DNA of 64,000 nt from Vibrio sinus (GTDB lineage: Bacteria; Pseudomonadota; Gammaproteobacteria; Enterobacterales; Vibrionaceae). Both the position numbers and the translations under genes were made by a program. Shown here piece after piece: positions 44,657 through 55,767 of the stretch (positions are counted from its first letter, which is position 1; the number at the start of each line of letters is the position of its first letter). The notes under the pieces were generated by a model. The model saw only the letters and a program-made list of their open reading frames with translations, made no database searches and was not told the DNA's origin. Where the stretch lies: the NCBI RefSeq assembly GCF_023634645.1, contig NZ_JAMKMR010000010.1, positions 1-64,000 of the forward strand, read 5' to 3'.

Positions 44657-44974
44657 ATGGGACCTAGAACTAAAAAATTAGTGTTGGAGCTAGAAAAGGC
44701 AGTTGAACTTCTCCGTTCATGTTCTGAAAATCATTGGGCAGACTGGCTCACTAAAAGTGCTAATCTGCTGCGTCGCGGCCAATTCAGTGGCATTGAACAT
44801 TTTGAAGGCGCTTTTGGTGGAATGGGCAGTATTAATGACCTTGTGCTAACTCCAATCAATGGCCATACAATGCAAAAATCAGAAGTGGACTTTTACAATG
44901 AAAAGTTGCTTAGTCATTTGTCTATCGCTCAAGGTTTAATAAAAGAAATACGTGACAATATGGAGGTGAATTAA
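44657..44974 (+). CDS. Small hypothetical protein (105 aa)
   Basis: Helical soluble protein with a central segment WADWLTKSANLLRRGQFSGIEHFEGAFGG (about residues 24-52), which resembles a small DUF family found beside toxin or immunity genes. It begins with GTAAGGAG six to ten bases before the ATG, so it is well translated. It follows the regulator remnant. Function unknown. Confidence 0.5.
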   Translation: MGPRTKKLVLELEKAVELLRSCSENHWADWLTKSANLLRRGQFSGIEHFEGAFGGMGSINDLVLTPINGHTMQKSEVDFYNEKLLSHLSIAQGLIKEIRDNMEVN

Positions 44975-45091
44975 ATTCACCTAACAAACGCATCAGCCTT
45001 TATTACCCTCCACCACCCACGTGCACTACACCGCTCATTTAGGTATACTAAGCTCCAACTTTATTCCGTTGTGAAACGTTAAGACATCACC

Positions 45092-46162
45092 ATGAAGCAA
45101 AAACATTCAGATAACACCCACACTTCCCAGCAAGCTACCAAGCGTCTCAATAAGTTTATTAGTGAGACAGGTTTTTGTTCACGCCGCGAAGCAGACAAGT
45201 TAATTGAGCAAGGCAGAGTCACGATTAACCAAAAGGTGCCAGAGAAAGGCACTCAAGTCTCTCCGGGAGATGAGGTGTGTATTGACGGCAAACCCGTTCG
45301 CGCAAAAGAAAAGCCAATTTATATCGCTTTAAATAAGCCCACTGGAATCACTTGTACCACCGAAAGAGATGTACCAGGTAACATTGTTGACTTTATTGGC
45401 CACCATAAACGAATTTTTCCTATAGGCAGGCTCGATAAGCCCTCAGACGGACTTATATTTTTGACTAACGATGGCGACATCGTGAATAAGATTCTTAGAG
45501 CGGGTAACCAACACGAAAAAGAGTATGTGGTTCGTGTCGATAAACCGATCACCGCTTCTTTTGTTAAACAGATGGCCGCTGGGGTCAATATTCTCGATAC
45601 CGTCACGTTGCCTTGCAAAGTAGAGCAAGAAACCAAGTTTTCTTTTCGCATCGTGTTAACACAAGGATTAAACCGTCAAATTCGCCGCATGTGTGAAGCG
45701 TTGGGCTATCAAGTTCTTAAACTTAGACGAGTTAGAATCATGAATATCACCATTGATGGTATTCCAAATGGTAAATGGCGCTACCTCTCTAATGAAGAAA
45801 TTACCGATATTCTAGCGATGTGTGAACGCTCAGTTGGCACTGAAGAAGCTTCTCGAGCGGATGATAAAGGTCGAGCAATAAAGAAGGCAACCGATGCCAA
45901 GCTGTTTGATAGCCGAGAAGAAAACCAAGCATCCAAAGCAAGACGCAATCAAAAGCAAAAGACCTACCATGGTCATGATGCAGATAAATATCGCAAATCA
46001 CCTAATGCAAAAAAGACTGGAAGCAAGCAAACGAAGAGCGGTACTGCCCGAAAACCACGCAATCGCATCGAAAGTGATAAAACATTTGCCAACCAAGCAG
46101 ATAGCAAACCAACACCATCAAGTCGCACCCGAGTAAAAGGAACCTTAAAGCTCGGCAAATAA
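45092..46162 (+). CDS. rluF: 23S rRNA pseudouridine synthase RluF (356 aa)
   Basis: N-terminal S4 RNA-binding domain ([21 protein letters not shown], about 18-38) is followed by the RsuA/RluB/E/F catalytic domain, where [18 protein letters not shown] (about 114-131) holds the catalytic Asp. Length of the catalytic part matches RluF. A Lys/Arg-rich tail of about 70 residues extends the protein beyond E. coli RluF (290). RluF modifies 23S U2604. Monocistronic. Confidence 0.85.
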   Translation: MKQKHSDNTHTSQQATKRLNKFISETGFCSRREADKLIEQGRVTINQKVPEKGTQVSPGDEVCIDGKPVRAKEKPIYIALNKPTGITCTTERDVPGNIVDFIGHHKRIFPIGRLDKPSDGLIFLTNDGDIVNKILRAGNQHEKEYVVRVDKPITASFVKQMAAGVNILDTVTLPCKVEQETKFSFRIVLTQGLNRQIRRMCEALGYQVLKLRRVRIMNITIDGIPNGKWRYLSNEEITDILAMCERSVGTEEASRADDKGRAIKKATDAKLFDSREENQASKARRNQKQKTYHGHDADKYRKSPNAKKTGSKQTKSGTARKPRNRIESDKTFANQADSKPTPSSRTRVKGTLKLGK

Positions 46163-46222
46163 CACTCAGAATAATTGTTTTCTGCGCCGCCAAAAGCGGC
46201 GCTAGATACTCTCGAAGTGCGG

Positions 46223-46849
46223 TTATTTCGTGCCGAATATTTTATCGCCCGCATCGCCCAAACCCGGAACGATATAGCCATTTTCATCTAACTTTTCATC
46301 AATGGCTGCGGTATAAAGCTCTACATCTGGGTGCGCTTTTTCTAATGCTTCAATACCTTCTGGGGCTGCGACCAGTACTAAGACTTTAAAATTACTACAG
46401 CCTTTCTCTTTCAACAGATCAATGGTCGCTATCATCGAGCCACCTGTCGCCAACATTGGATCGACAATCAACGCTATCCGCTCATGAATATTTTTCGCGA
46501 GTTTGTTGAAATAAGGTACAGGCTCCAGAGTTTCTTCATCTCGATACACACCTACGACACTAATGCGTGCACTAGGGATATGCTCTAATACGCCATCCAT
46601 CATTCCTAAACCTGCACGAAGGATAGGAACCACTGTCACCTTCTTTCCTTTGATTTGGTCCACTTCAACCGGACCATTCCAGCCATCAATCGTTACTTTT
46701 TCAGTTTCAAAGTTTGCGGTCGCCTCATAGGTCAATAAACTGCCTACTTCTGCAGCCAATTCTCTAAAACGTTTTGTGCTAATGTCACCTTCTCTCATCA
46801 AGCCAACTTTGTGTTTAACAAGGGGGTGCTTAACTTCAACGACTTTCAT
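46223..46849 (-). CDS. upp: Uracil phosphoribosyltransferase (208 aa)
   Basis: Salvages uracil with PRPP to UMP. The PRPP loop is [15 protein letters not shown] (about 125-139) and the uracil-binding C-terminus is [17 protein letters not shown]. The 46849 start ([16 protein letters not shown]) gives the universal 208-residue length and has GGAG eight bases upstream; longer readings add unrelated sequence. Divergent from purM. Confidence 0.95.
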   Translation of the reverse strand: MKVVEVKHPLVKHKVGLMREGDISTKRFRELAAEVGSLLTYEATANFETEKVTIDGWNGPVEVDQIKGKKVTVVPILRAGLGMMDGVLEHIPSARISVVGVYRDEETLEPVPYFNKLAKNIHERIALIVDPMLATGGSMIATIDLLKEKGCSNFKVLVLVAAPEGIEALEKAHPDVELYTAAIDEKLDENGYIVPGLGDAGDKIFGTK

Positions 46850-46986
46850 TTCCATCTCCAGGTGATACAGGGAATATTGTGAATAAAGAACTGCTGAGAT
46901 TATATACCCATCCCTATCTATACCCAAGCTGCCTAGCTGAGAGTTTCGTCTTAATCGACTATCAATAAATCAGATTGAAAAAGTTT

Positions 46987-47002
46987 GCGCAAACGTTTGC
47001 TC
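46987..47002. promoter_or_regulatory. PurR operator upstream of purMN
   Basis: GCGCAAACGTTTGCTC matches the PurR box (ACGCAAACGTTTGCGT) with a perfect GCAAACGTTTGC core. It lies about 65-80 bases before the purM start and downstream of upp, as in other Vibrio/Enterobacteria. Confidence 0.85.
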
Positions 47003-47066
47003 TTTTTGATCAACCACTGGTAGAATAGCGCCGTTTTCACATCCAACATAAGACCGAGGATTTCCC

Positions 47067-48107
47067 GTGAGCGGTAACAATTCTTCTTTAAGCTATAAAG
47101 ACGCTGGTGTAGATATCGATGCAGGCAATGCACTTGTTGACAGAATAAAAAGCTCTGTCAAACGTACTCGTCGCCCTGAAGTCATGGGGGGGATCGGTGG
47201 ATTTGGTGCGCTATGTGAACTGCCAACCAAATACAAGCAGCCAGTTCTGGTATCCGGTACTGACGGTGTAGGAACAAAGCTGCGCCTGGCGCTAGATATG
47301 GGTAAGCACGATACCATAGGTATCGATTTGGTAGCCATGTGTGTCAACGACCTAATTGTCCAAGGCGCGGAGCCATTATTCTTCCTCGACTATTACGCGA
47401 CAGGGAAACTCGATGTCGATACGGCCGCTGACGTTGTGTCTGGCATTGCTGAGGGCTGCGTTCAAGCTGGATGTTCTTTGATCGGCGGTGAAACTGCTGA
47501 GATGCCTGGTATGTATGAAGGTGAAGATTATGACGTAGCGGGCTTTTGTGTTGGTGTGGTCGAAAAAGAAAACATTATTGACGGTAGTAAAGTCTCAGCT
47601 GGAGATGCGCTCATCGCGGTAGGTTCTAGTGGACCTCACTCTAACGGTTATTCGTTAATTCGAAAAATCTTGGAAGTCTCAGGGGCGAGCAAAGAAGAAA
47701 TGTTAAACGGCAAGCCAATTGGTGAGCACCTTCTTGAACCTACGAAAATCTATATTAAGTCCGCATTAAACCTGATTGAAAAGCACGATATCCACGCCAT
47801 TTCTCACATTACAGGCGGCGGTTTTTGGGAAAATATCCCTCGTGTACTTCCTGAAGGCACAAAAGCCGTCATCGACGGCAGCAGTTGGCAATGGCCAAGC
47901 ATTTTCAACTGGCTACAAGACAAAGGCAATGTTGATACCCACGAGATGTATCGCACCTTTAACTGTGGTGTAGGTTTAATTATTGCTCTACCTCACGCTC
48001 AAGCAGAACAAGCCGTTGAGCTTCTTACAGAAGAAGGCGAGAAGGCTTGGGTAATCGGTGAAATCGCGCAATCCAACGGCACTGAAGAACAAGTTGAGAT
48101 CCGATAA
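47067..48107 (+). CDS. purM: Phosphoribosylaminoimidazole synthetase (346 aa)
   Basis: AIR synthase, step 5 of purine synthesis (FGAM + ATP to AIR). N-terminal [16 protein letters not shown] (about residues 8-23), [10 protein letters not shown], glycine-rich [11 protein letters not shown] (about 61-71) and [13 protein letters not shown] (about 137-149) are typical. GTG start. Length matches E. coli PurM (345). It is cotranscribed with purN, two bases apart, and controlled by the PurR box. Confidence 0.97.
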   Translation: MSGNNSSLSYKDAGVDIDAGNALVDRIKSSVKRTRRPEVMGGIGGFGALCELPTKYKQPVLVSGTDGVGTKLRLALDMGKHDTIGIDLVAMCVNDLIVQGAEPLFFLDYYATGKLDVDTAADVVSGIAEGCVQAGCSLIGGETAEMPGMYEGEDYDVAGFCVGVVEKENIIDGSKVSAGDALIAVGSSGPHSNGYSLIRKILEVSGASKEEMLNGKPIGEHLLEPTKIYIKSALNLIEKHDIHAISHITGGGFWENIPRVLPEGTKAVIDGSSWQWPSIFNWLQDKGNVDTHEMYRTFNCGVGLIIALPHAQAEQAVELLTEEGEKAWVIGEIAQSNGTEEQVEIR

Positions 48108-48109
48108 AT

Positions 48110-48748
48110 ATGAAAAATATTGTTGTTTTAATCTCTGGTAATGGAACAAACCTACAAGCCATCATCGACGCTTGTGAAAGCAACATAACATCAGGCAAAG
48201 TTACGGCTGTCTTCTCTAACAAAGCGGAGGCTTACGGCCTAGAGCGCGCCAAACAAGCGGGCGCTGACGGTGTATTTGTGGACCCGAAACAGTTCGATTC
48301 ACGAGAAGCATTCGACCGAGAACTCATGTCGCAAATTGACACCTATCAGCCAGATTTGATTGTTCTCGCAGGCTACATGCGCATTCTTAGTAATGAGTTC
48401 GTTCGCCATTACATGGGCAGAATGCTGAATATCCACCCTTCGCTGCTGCCTAAGTACCCTGGTTTGAACACATACCAGCGCGCCATTCATGCCGGTGACG
48501 AAGAACATGGCACCAGCGTACACTTTGTGACAGAGCAATTAGATGGCGGCCCAGTCATACTACAAGCGAAAGTGCCTATTTTTGATGATGATAATGTCGA
48601 GCTACTAACCAAACGAGTTCAATCGCAAGAGTATCGCATCTACCCTCTTGTCGTTGAATGGTTCGTCGATGGCAGGCTTGAAATGAAAGAAGGCAAAGCG
48701 TTTCTAGATGGTACCCAGCTGGGCATTCATGGGTATGCAGAAGAGTAG
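48110..48748 (+). CDS. purN: GAR formyltransferase (212 aa)
   Basis: Uses 10-formyl-THF to formylate glycinamide ribonucleotide. VLISGNGTNLQAIIDAC (about 6-22) binds phosphate, and catalytic Asn/His/Asp lie in MLNIHPSLLPKYPG (about 105-118) and HFVTEQLDGGPVI (about 138-150). Length matches PurN (212). Two bases after purM. Confidence 0.97.
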   Translation: MKNIVVLISGNGTNLQAIIDACESNITSGKVTAVFSNKAEAYGLERAKQAGADGVFVDPKQFDSREAFDRELMSQIDTYQPDLIVLAGYMRILSNEFVRHYMGRMLNIHPSLLPKYPGLNTYQRAIHAGDEEHGTSVHFVTEQLDGGPVILQAKVPIFDDDNVELLTKRVQSQEYRIYPLVVEWFVDGRLEMKEGKAFLDGTQLGIHGYAEE

Positions 48749-48787
48749 AGTTTAAGCGAAGAATGTAACCACACAGCCAAATACTTC

Positions 48788-48809
48788 AAGGGATACCAGT
48801 GTATCCCTT
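48788..48809 (+). terminator. Hairpin after purMN
   Basis: Perfect stem AAGGGATAC / GTATCCCTT with a CAGT loop between the convergent purN and yafJ genes. No T-tract follows, so the terminator function is moderate. Confidence 0.5.
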
Positions 48810-48812
48810 GCA

Positions 48813-49649
48813 CTATATTTGCCGGCGTTTCTTTTTTTCTTTTGGCTTCGCGTAAGCAACCTCTTTAAGTTGCTCGGCATTACCCTCAATAAGCTCTCCA
48901 TGATGAAATAGCCCATACTCTCCGGGCTTCATTCGATGCCAAGTTTCATCATTGGTTAATGGCTGAGTAGCAATCACAGTTACCACATCGTTCGGCGTCG
49001 TTTTCTCACGAAAATTCACCGTCATTTCTTCATCAATCAGGCTGGCTTTACCGAAAGGTGCACGACGTGTGATCCAATATAAATGATTGGTGCAGTACGA
49101 CATCACGTAATGACCATCAGACAGGAGCATATTAAACACGCCTTTTGTCTGCAATTGGTCGCAACATTGAGCGATAAAGCGAAAAACGTCCGTCATATCA
49201 GCCGGAGGCTTAGGAAACTTACTTTCTAACTGGCTAAGCAGCCAACAAAAAGAAAACTCGCTATCGGTCTCCCCCACAGGGCGATGACGCCCGGTTGGCC
49301 AATCTTCATACTCGGCTAGCTGTCCATTGTGAGCAAACGTCCAGTAACGCCCCCAAAGCTCACGCGTAAATGGATGAGTGTTGACTAAGCTGACCTCACC
49401 ACGATTGGCTTGCCGGATATGGCTAATGACCGACTGACTTTTGATCGGATAGTTTTGTACCCATTCAGCAATTTTCGATTGATAACACGGGTTATGATCT
49501 TTAAAAGTACGAAAGCCTTTTCCTTCGTAAAAGGTAATCCCCCACCCATCACTGTGGGGGCCCGTATTGCCCCCTCTTTGTATCAGTCCAGCAAAACTAA
49601 AACAGATATCAGTGGGGACATTGGCGCTCATTCCGAGCAACTCACACAT
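48813..49649 (-). CDS. yafJ: Class II glutamine amidotransferase-like protein YafJ (278 aa)
   Basis: Cys2 of the N-terminal MCELLGMSAN is the nucleophile after Met removal. Conserved GPHSDGWGITFYEG (about 33-46) and HIRQANRG (about 77-84) are in the GATase-II fold; no synthetase domain follows. The role is unresolved (a glutamine hydrolase or repair-type enzyme). It is immediately downstream of gmhA, as lpcA-yafJ in E. coli. Confidence 0.85.
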   Translation of the reverse strand: MCELLGMSANVPTDICFSFAGLIQRGGNTGPHSDGWGITFYEGKGFRTFKDHNPCYQSKIAEWVQNYPIKSQSVISHIRQANRGEVSLVNTHPFTRELWGRYWTFAHNGQLAEYEDWPTGRHRPVGETDSEFSFCWLLSQLESKFPKPPADMTDVFRFIAQCCDQLQTKGVFNMLLSDGHYVMSYCTNHLYWITRRAPFGKASLIDEEMTVNFREKTTPNDVVTVIATQPLTNDETWHRMKPGEYGLFHHGELIEGNAEQLKEVAYAKPKEKKKRRQI

Positions 49650-49667
49650 AGGCTACGTCCTCCTAAA

Positions 49668-50243
49668 TTATTCCATCTCTTTTTCGATAAGTTGGATAAT
49701 GATATGGATAATTTTAATATGGATTTCTTGAATTCGGTCAGCATAACCAAAGTGCGGAACTCGAATTTCAATATCTGCGATGCCAGCCATTTTTCCGCCA
49801 TCTTTACCCGTTAGCGCGATGGTTTTCATCCCTTTTGCCTTTGCCGCTTCAATAGCATTCAAGATATTACCTGAGTTACCCGACGTCGATAGACCAAAGA
49901 GAACGTCACCTGAAGCGCCTACTGCCTCTACGTAGCGAGAAAAAACGAAGTCATAACCAAAGTCGTTACTTACGCAAGATAAATGGCTTGGATCTGAAAT
50001 GGCAATACCTGGGTAACCTGGGCGGTTGTCTCTGTAGCGACCTGTTAACTCTTCGGCAAAGTGCATCGCATCACAGTGTGAGCCACCATTGCCGCACGAC
50101 AACACTTTTCCACCTTGTTTAAACGAGTCAGCAATCAGTTTGGCTGCTTTTTGAATTTGCTCGATGTTGGTTTCATCGCTAATGAATTTATTGAGTACGT
50201 CCGCCGCTTCGTTGAGTTCATTTTTTATGAGATCTAGGTACAT
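49668..50243 (-). CDS. gmhA: Phosphoheptose isomerase (191 aa)
   Basis: Converts sedoheptulose-7-phosphate to D-glycero-D-manno-heptose-7-phosphate for LPS core. SIS-domain signature [22 protein letters not shown] spans about residues 49-70; [10 protein letters not shown] (about 113-122) binds phosphate. Start 50243 ([12 protein letters not shown]) gives the family length. Divergent from fadE, upstream of yafJ, as in E. coli. Confidence 0.93.
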   Translation of the reverse strand: MYLDLIKNELNEAADVLNKFISDETNIEQIQKAAKLIADSFKQGGKVLSCGNGGSHCDAMHFAEELTGRYRDNRPGYPGIAISDPSHLSCVSNDFGYDFVFSRYVEAVGASGDVLFGLSTSGNSGNILNAIEAAKAKGMKTIALTGKDGGKMAGIADIEIRVPHFGYADRIQEIHIKIIHIIIQLIEKEME

Positions 50244-50506
50244 AGATTTTCTCTTATCCATCAATTTGTGAGTACTGAGCCAATTTCTAGCGAAAAGAGC
50301 CTTTTGAGTATTTACCCCATAGGCCGATTTTACATCAAGGTTTGCACACTTCGATAGCTCAAATGTAACAATTGCCGCTTTAGTGATTAAATTTTGTCTT
50401 TTCTCTCAACAACGAAGAAGGTTGTGGCCCTTTTTGATCAGAATGTGCGGGATTTAAGCAATAGTGCTAATTTTTTCTTTACAAGGTGATAACAAAAGAA
50501 CACAAT

Positions 50507-50530
50507 AACTGGTATGACCACATACCAGTT
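50507..50530. promoter_or_regulatory. FadR operator upstream of fadE
   Basis: Half-sites AACTGGTATG and CATACCAGTT form a perfect inverted repeat around ACCA, 30 bases before the fadE start. AACTGGTATGACCACAT also matches the 17-base FadR consensus. FadR would repress fadE until acyl-CoA accumulates. Confidence 0.75.
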
Positions 50531-50559
50531 AATCTATTCTGAGACACGAGGATAATAAA

Positions 50560-53013
50560 ATGGCGTCATTACTCGCTTTTATTGCTTTCTTTGCTGTACT
50601 GCTTATTTGTCTTTATCAACGTAGTTCGCTCAAAAGCACACTACTTTTTCTTACCGTTCTTATGGTTGGTTTTTCCTTCCTTGGCTTGACGAACCCAGTT
50701 GCTTGGATAGCCTACGTCGTTATTGCAAGTTTAATTTCCATTCCAGCCATTAGGCAAAAGTTAGTATCTAGACACGTTTTTCAGGCGTTTAAGAAAGTCC
50801 TACCTGAAATGTCGCAGACAGAAACCGAAGCGCTTGAAGCCGGAACGGTTTGGTGGGAAGCCGAGCTATTTGCTGGTAAACCAAATTGGCGAATGCTGAA
50901 CGCCATTGATCAACCTAAGCTGAGCCAAGAAGAAAAGGACTTCCTAAACGGCCCCGTCAATACAGTCTGTGCAATGGTTAATGACTACCAAGTTACCCAT
51001 GAGCTTGCGGATCTACCCCCTGAAGTTTGGCAATACTTAAAAGACAATAAGTTCTTTGCCATGATCATTAAGAAAAAGTACGGTGGTTTAGAATTTTCTG
51101 CTTACGCACAGTCACTGGTATTACAAAAGCTGACTGGCGTGTCCGGTGTACTTTCTTCCACTGTGGGTGTACCAAACTCCCTTGGCCCAGGAGAGCTACT
51201 TCAACATTACGGTACACAAGAACAAAAGGATCACTACCTTCCACGTTTAGCCGAAGGCAAAGAGATCCCATGCTTTGCTCTAACTAGCCCAGAAGCCGGA
51301 TCCGATGCTGGCTCAATCCCTGATTATGGTGTGGTATGCCACGGGGAATGGAATGGTGAGAAAATTCTGGGCATGAGGCTTACCTGGAATAAGAGATACA
51401 TTACGTTGGCACCCGTTGCGACTGTATTAGGGCTAGCCTTTAAGTTGCAAGATCCCGACAATCTACTGGGCGATAAAAAAGATATCGGTATCACCTGCGC
51501 ATTGATTCCTACCGATACGGCGGGCGTAGAGATTGGACGTCGCCATTTTCCATTAAATATTCCGTTTCAAAATGGACCAACTCGCGGGGAAGATATCTTT
51601 GTTCCTCTCGATTTCATCATCGGTGGTCCTAAAATGGCTGGCCAAGGATGGCGTATGCTAGTGGAATGTTTATCAGTCGGGCGCGGCATTACCCTTCCTT
51701 CTAACTCGACTGGTGGGGTTAAAACTGCGGCGTTGGCTACGGGGGCATATGCTCGTATCCGCCGCCAGTTTAAACAGCCCATTGGTCATATGGAAGGCAT
51801 TGAAGAGCCACTTGCTCGCATCGGTGGTAATGCGTACGTGATGGATGCGGCAAGCACTCTAACCGTAGCAGGCATTGATCTTGGAGAGAAACCATCGGTT
51901 ATATCCGCCATTATCAAATATCATTGTACTCACCGCGGGCAGCAAAGCATCATCGATGCGATGGATGTGGTTGGTGGTAAAGGGATCTGCCTTGGCCCAT
52001 CAAACTTCCTAGCCAGAGGCTATCAAGGCGCTCCCATTGCAGTTACCGTTGAAGGAGCTAACATACTTACCCGTTCAATGATCATTTATGGTCAAGGCGC
52101 TATTCGTTGCCATCCTTACGTGCTGACTGAAATGCAGTCTGTACACTCAGATAGCTCCGATGCATTAAGCACATTTGACACCGCACTTACCAAACATGTT
52201 GGATTTACCCTAAGTAACTTGGTGAGAAGCCTTTGGTTTGGGATCACTGATGGACGTGGCTCGAACTCGCCAAGCAAGGATAAAACTCAACGTTACTATC
52301 AGCAAATCAACCGCTACAGTGCTAACCTAGCTTTGCTGTCTGATGTCTGCATGGCGACATTGGGAGGCTCTTTAAAACGCAAAGAGCGCCTGTCTGCGCG
52401 ACTTGGTGATATTTTGAGCCAATTGTATCTAAGCTCTGCCACGCTTAAACGCTATGAGATGGATGGACGAAACAAAGACGATCTGCCTCTAGTACATTGG
52501 GGAGTTCAAGACAGCTTGTATAAAGCTGAACAAGCACTGGGGCAATTGCTAGATAACTTGCCAAACAAATGGCTTGGCAAAATACTCAAAGTCATGGTGA
52601 TGCCGTTTGGCCACGTGCGTACGCAACCTAATGACAAACTTGACAACCAAGTCGCTCAAATTCTGCAAACTCCAAGTGCCACTCGAACTCGGTTAGGTCG
52701 TCATCAGTTTAGGGAAGAATGTGCGAACAGCCCTGTTGGCAAAATAGAAAAAGCACTGGAAGTGATTTTGGCCGCTGAGCCGATATTCCAAAAAGTGTGT
52801 AAAGCCACCAATACAAGAAGGCCTTTCTTGAAGCTCGATCTTGTCGCAGAAATTGGCCTAGAAAAGAATGTGATTACTAAGGAAGAATCAGAGATTCTTA
52901 TTGAAGCGGAGAAACGACGTTTAGAAACAATAAACGTCGATGACTTTGATCCCCAAAAACTGGCAAGTACCACAACACTGCCAATAGAATCATTCTCCAA
53001 TCACGTTGCATAA
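50560..53013 (+). CDS. fadE: Acyl-CoA dehydrogenase FadE (817 aa)
   Basis: First step of fatty-acid beta-oxidation. Two N-terminal TM helices (about 4-20, 27-50), then a FAD-binding acyl-CoA dehydrogenase core with [15 protein letters not shown] (about 239-253) and the long C-terminal extension of the FadE subfamily (E. coli FadE is 814). It is divergent from gmhA and preceded by a FadR site. Confidence 0.95.
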   Translation: MASLLAFIAFFAVLLICLYQRSSLKSTLLFLTVLMVGFSFLGLTNPVAWIAYVVIASLISIPAIRQKLVSRHVFQAFKKVLPEMSQTETEALEAGTVWWEAELFAGKPNWRMLNAIDQPKLSQEEKDFLNGPVNTVCAMVNDYQVTHELADLPPEVWQYLKDNKFFAMIIKKKYGGLEFSAYAQSLVLQKLTGVSGVLSSTVGVPNSLGPGELLQHYGTQEQKDHYLPRLAEGKEIPCFALTSPEAGSDAGSIPDYGVVCHGEWNGEKILGMRLTWNKRYITLAPVATVLGLAFKLQDPDNLLGDKKDIGITCALIPTDTAGVEIGRRHFPLNIPFQNGPTRGEDIFVPLDFIIGGPKMAGQGWRMLVECLSVGRGITLPSNSTGGVKTAALATGAYARIRRQFKQPIGHMEGIEEPLARIGGNAYVMDAASTLTVAGIDLGEKPSVISAIIKYHCTHRGQQSIIDAMDVVGGKGICLGPSNFLARGYQGAPIAVTVEGANILTRSMIIYGQGAIRCHPYVLTEMQSVHSDSSDALSTFDTALTKHVGFTLSNLVRSLWFGITDGRGSNSPSKDKTQRYYQQINRYSANLALLSDVCMATLGGSLKRKERLSARLGDILSQLYLSSATLKRYEMDGRNKDDLPLVHWGVQDSLYKAEQALGQLLDNLPNKWLGKILKVMVMPFGHVRTQPNDKLDNQVAQILQTPSATRTRLGRHQFREECANSPVGKIEKALEVILAAEPIFQKVCKATNTRRPFLKLDLVAEIGLEKNVITKEESEILIEAEKRRLETINVDDFDPQKLASTTTLPIESFSNHVA

Positions 53014-53033
53014 TGTAGATAATGGTTAAAGCT

Positions 53034-53078
53034 AAAATCCGCTACTAGGCGCAAGCCAGTAGCGGATTTTTTTATTTT
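53034..53078 (+). terminator. fadE terminator
   Basis: Stem AAATCCGCTACT / AGTAGCGGATTT with an eleven-base loop followed by a T-run. Confidence 0.85.
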
Positions 53079-53188
53079 TATGTTGATTTAAGCCATACTT
53101 TATGGAGCTATTCTCATGATTATGTATGCACCTACAGAACCGAGTTCGAGCACATATTAAATACATGAATACTTTTAATTTTAAGTCT

Positions 53189-53701
53189 TCACCTGACTAA
53201 CCTTAACTCTGGCTTTGTCGGGAAATTTGATTGCCTTTTTGACAAACCATACCATGCCAGTATACCGATATAACAAGCTTGACTAGGATCAAAATTATCA
53301 ATTTCATATTCATTTTGTAAAAGTGAAATGGGATCACAAAGGTATCTTTCATTATTTAACTTATTTACATATAAAATATTTCCAGCCCTATCCTGAGATA
53401 ATATATTGAATATACCTTTGTTAGATTTCAAGAATAAACCAGGACTTTTATTCGGTGACCACGAAGTCTCACTAGTTGTTCTAAATTTACCGTAATAGTA
53501 TCCTAACCAAGATGCATGAACCGAATTTATACTACTGATAATATCTGGATCTTGAGTGACATTTTTTAAATCAGAATGAACAATTGTAGAAAGGCCTCCT
53601 TTATAATATAGTATCACACGTCCTGTATTTATATTAACCTCCTCTATCCTACATACTTTTTTCTTCTCATTTTTAAACTTTCTCATTATCTTCAAGAACA
53701 T
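53189..53701 (-). CDS. Unknown protein, last gene of AT-rich operon (170 aa)
   Basis: No family recognised. A basic N-terminus (KIMRKFKNEKKK) is followed by a strand-rich body and an aromatic C-terminus (ACYIGILAWYGLSK). An alternative ATG lies at 53686. It begins 16 bases after the methyltransferase stop and is thus probably the sixth gene of the operon that starts at 58024. Role within the pathway is unknown. Confidence 0.45.
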   Translation of the reverse strand: MFLKIMRKFKNEKKKVCRIEEVNINTGRVILYYKGGLSTIVHSDLKNVTQDPDIISSINSVHASWLGYYYGKFRTTSETSWSPNKSPGLFLKSNKGIFNILSQDRAGNILYVNKLNNERYLCDPISLLQNEYEIDNFDPSQACYIGILAWYGLSKRQSNFPTKPELRLVR

Positions 53702-53717
53702 TCTTTCACCAAGACAA

Positions 53718-54599
53718 TCATTTATTTTTCTTGCAGCGAATAATCGGGAATTTCAATTCAATCTCATACCCACCAAGGTTCTTTTTAAACCTAAAATTAT
53801 TACTATGACTTAATGTATTCTCAATAATCTCATTTGATAACTGAATGTATTTTCTATGCCTTTCTTCAATAGACCTTTTTTCGAGGAGATTATTTTTTTC
53901 CAAAAACTCTTCAGTTCGTGCTTTATTGAAACGTTGCCATAACATTTCATTCCCCCAATAGGTCGTCTTGGCATAACCAAGATGTTCTATATTCGAAAAC
54001 CCTGAATCAAGCAGCAGTTCTATATATTCCTCTTCAGTGGTTACATAGTATGAGTGACCATTTCCAGCACGACCAAGCAAAGGGTGGTTCATGAGCTTAT
54101 TCATTGCTATACATTCACTTCTCGATCCAGAGATGAATTGACTCACCAAAAATCCATTGTCCGCCATAGACCTAAAGCAGTTATGTAGTACTTTTCTTTG
54201 GGTATGGAACTGATTGTAGTGATTTACTGATCGCATAACGACAAGATCTGGGCGATTTATCTCTTGGCAATCCGATATGTCTGATTTAATAACATTCAAA
54301 CCTCGTTCCTTCGCTTTTTTTAAATAATCAACATTATCATCTACAATGGTCGTTGTTATATTAAATCCATTTTCCTCAAAAAATTCTCTTATTCTTTCTC
54401 CAAGAAATCCATCACCACCACCTAAGTCGTAAAAGTTAATGTTTTTAGGCATGCAACCCAGTATCCCTCGTAACGACTTTACGATAAAATCATCCGACAC
54501 TTCATAAGATGAAAAATACCCCCCTCCAACCTTATCAATTTCAACTTTTGATAAATAATCTGCATTTGACCCAGAAACATTAACAAGTGATTTCATCAT
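53718..54599 (-). CDS. Class I SAM-dependent methyltransferase-like protein (293 aa)
   Basis: Rossmann SAM-binding motif NFYDLGGGDGFLGERI (about residues 55-70), acidic loop TTIVDDNVDYLKKA (about 81-94), and motif SDISDCQEINRPDLVVMRSVNHYNQ split over about 101-126. A C-terminal helical region (about 205-293) probably binds substrate. The gene overlaps the malate-synthase-like gene by 20 bases (second ATG at 54596 would shorten this), so translation is coupled. Substrate presumably the product of that enzyme; this is inference. Confidence 0.7.
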   Translation of the reverse strand: MMKSLVNVSGSNADYLSKVEIDKVGGGYFSSYEVSDDFIVKSLRGILGCMPKNINFYDLGGGDGFLGERIREFFEENGFNITTTIVDDNVDYLKKAKERGLNVIKSDISDCQEINRPDLVVMRSVNHYNQFHTQRKVLHNCFRSMADNGFLVSQFISGSRSECIAMNKLMNHPLLGRAGNGHSYYVTTEEEYIELLLDSGFSNIEHLGYAKTTYWGNEMLWQRFNKARTEEFLEKNNLLEKRSIEERHRKYIQLSNEIIENTLSHSNNFRFKKNLGGYEIELKFPIIRCKKNK

Positions 54600-55767
54600 A
54601 ATTCTCTATTAGTTTTTTTTCATTAATATCAAGACAATTGTGAACTGCTGAAAGTAGCATTCTTTTTTTTAAGTAGACAGATGGATTAGTAGACTTCATA
54701 ATAAATTTATGTAATAGAGAAATTTCATCCTCGCTAAGTAGAATACCATTATCGTTTAATATCTTTTTTGTCATTCTTCTTCCAGAATGCTTTCCTAATA
54801 TAAGCTTTCTTTCCCTACCTAGATCTATTGGATTTAAACATTCATAAGTAGTTGGGCATGAAATCATGCCATGTAGATGAATTCCAGATTCAGTTGAAAA
54901 TGCATTTTCTCCAATAATAGGCTTATTTCTACTAATTATATTTTTAGTTGCTTTAGCGACTGAATTACATATTGAGTACATTAATTTCATATCAATATTA
55001 TGAGAAATATTATAGTAATCTTTCTTCACATGAAGTGCACAAACTAACTCTTCTATTGCTGTATTTCCAGCTCGTTCACCAATACCGCAAAATGTAGTCT
55101 GAACTGAGTTGGCCCCAGCTTTCAAGGCTGATAAAGAGTTTGCCGTAGCCAGCCCTAGATCATTGTGGCAGTGAATAGATAAGTTTATGTCACTAGGTAT
55201 AAAGCTTCGAATAAACTCTACAAGTTGTGTTATTTCCGAAGGTATGGAATAACCTACTGTATCCGCGAGAACAATAGTTTTTGCCCCAGAAATAATAGCT
55301 TTATCTACAACCTTTTTCAAATAAGAAAACGATCCTCTGGTAGCATCTTCAAGACCAGCAGAAATATCATTAAAACCTTTTGATTTTGCATAGTGAATTG
55401 ACTCTGCAATCTCATTTAGAGACTGGTTCTCTGTTATTTTCCTCTTGTGATCTAAATGGATTTCAGAACCAGTAAAAGCGATCTGAATTTGATGAGGATG
55501 AGTTTCTAATAGAGAGTTATATGCAATGTCTATATCATCTTTTTTAGCACGAGCAAAAACACACAGCTTCCCAAGCTCTAACTTACTTATACTTTTAACG
55601 ACTTCAATATGTTCCTCTGACACAGCAGGGAAACCAGCTTCTACGATATCTACTCCACTAAAGTGAATTTGTTTATATATATTCACCTTGTCTGATATTG
55701 ACATTGTGTTTCCAGGAGCTTGCTCTCCATCTCTTAAAGTTGTATCAAATAAGGTTACTTTCTTCAT
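54580..55767 (-). CDS. Isopropylmalate/homocitrate synthase-like enzyme (395 aa)
   Basis: DRE-TIM condensing enzyme using acetyl-CoA and a 2-oxo acid. Catalytic R12-D13 in DTTLRDGEQAPG, LEDATR (139-144), metal ligands H199 and H201 in SIHCHNDLGLATAN, and GIGERAGN (228-235). It lacks the C-terminal leucine-regulatory domain of LeuA (about 515 residues) and matches short homocitrate/NifV-like or citramalate-like forms; substrate cannot be told apart by eye. Not with leuBCD, so a dedicated secondary pathway is likely. Overlaps the EamA gene by four bases. Confidence 0.8.
   Translation of the reverse strand: MKKVTLFDTTLRDGEQAPGNTMSISDKVNIYKQIHFSGVDIVEAGFPAVSEEHIEVVKSISKLELGKLCVFARAKKDDIDIAYNSLLETHPHQIQIAFTGSEIHLDHKRKITENQSLNEIAESIHYAKSKGFNDISAGLEDATRGSFSYLKKVVDKAIISGAKTIVLADTVGYSIPSEITQLVEFIRSFIPSDINLSIHCHNDLGLATANSLSALKAGANSVQTTFCGIGERAGNTAIEELVCALHVKKDYYNISHNIDMKLMYSICNSVAKATKNIISRNKPIIGENAFSTESGIHLHGMISCPTTYECLNPIDLGRERKLILGKHSGRRMTKKILNDNGILLSEDEISLLHKFIMKSTNPSVYLKKRMLLSAVHNCLDINEKKLIENYDEITC

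Noticed and set aside
46183..46202. GC-rich hairpin between rluF and upp as terminator
   Set aside because: Perfect stem GCGCCGC/GCGGCGC but no T-tract on either strand; not listed as a terminator.
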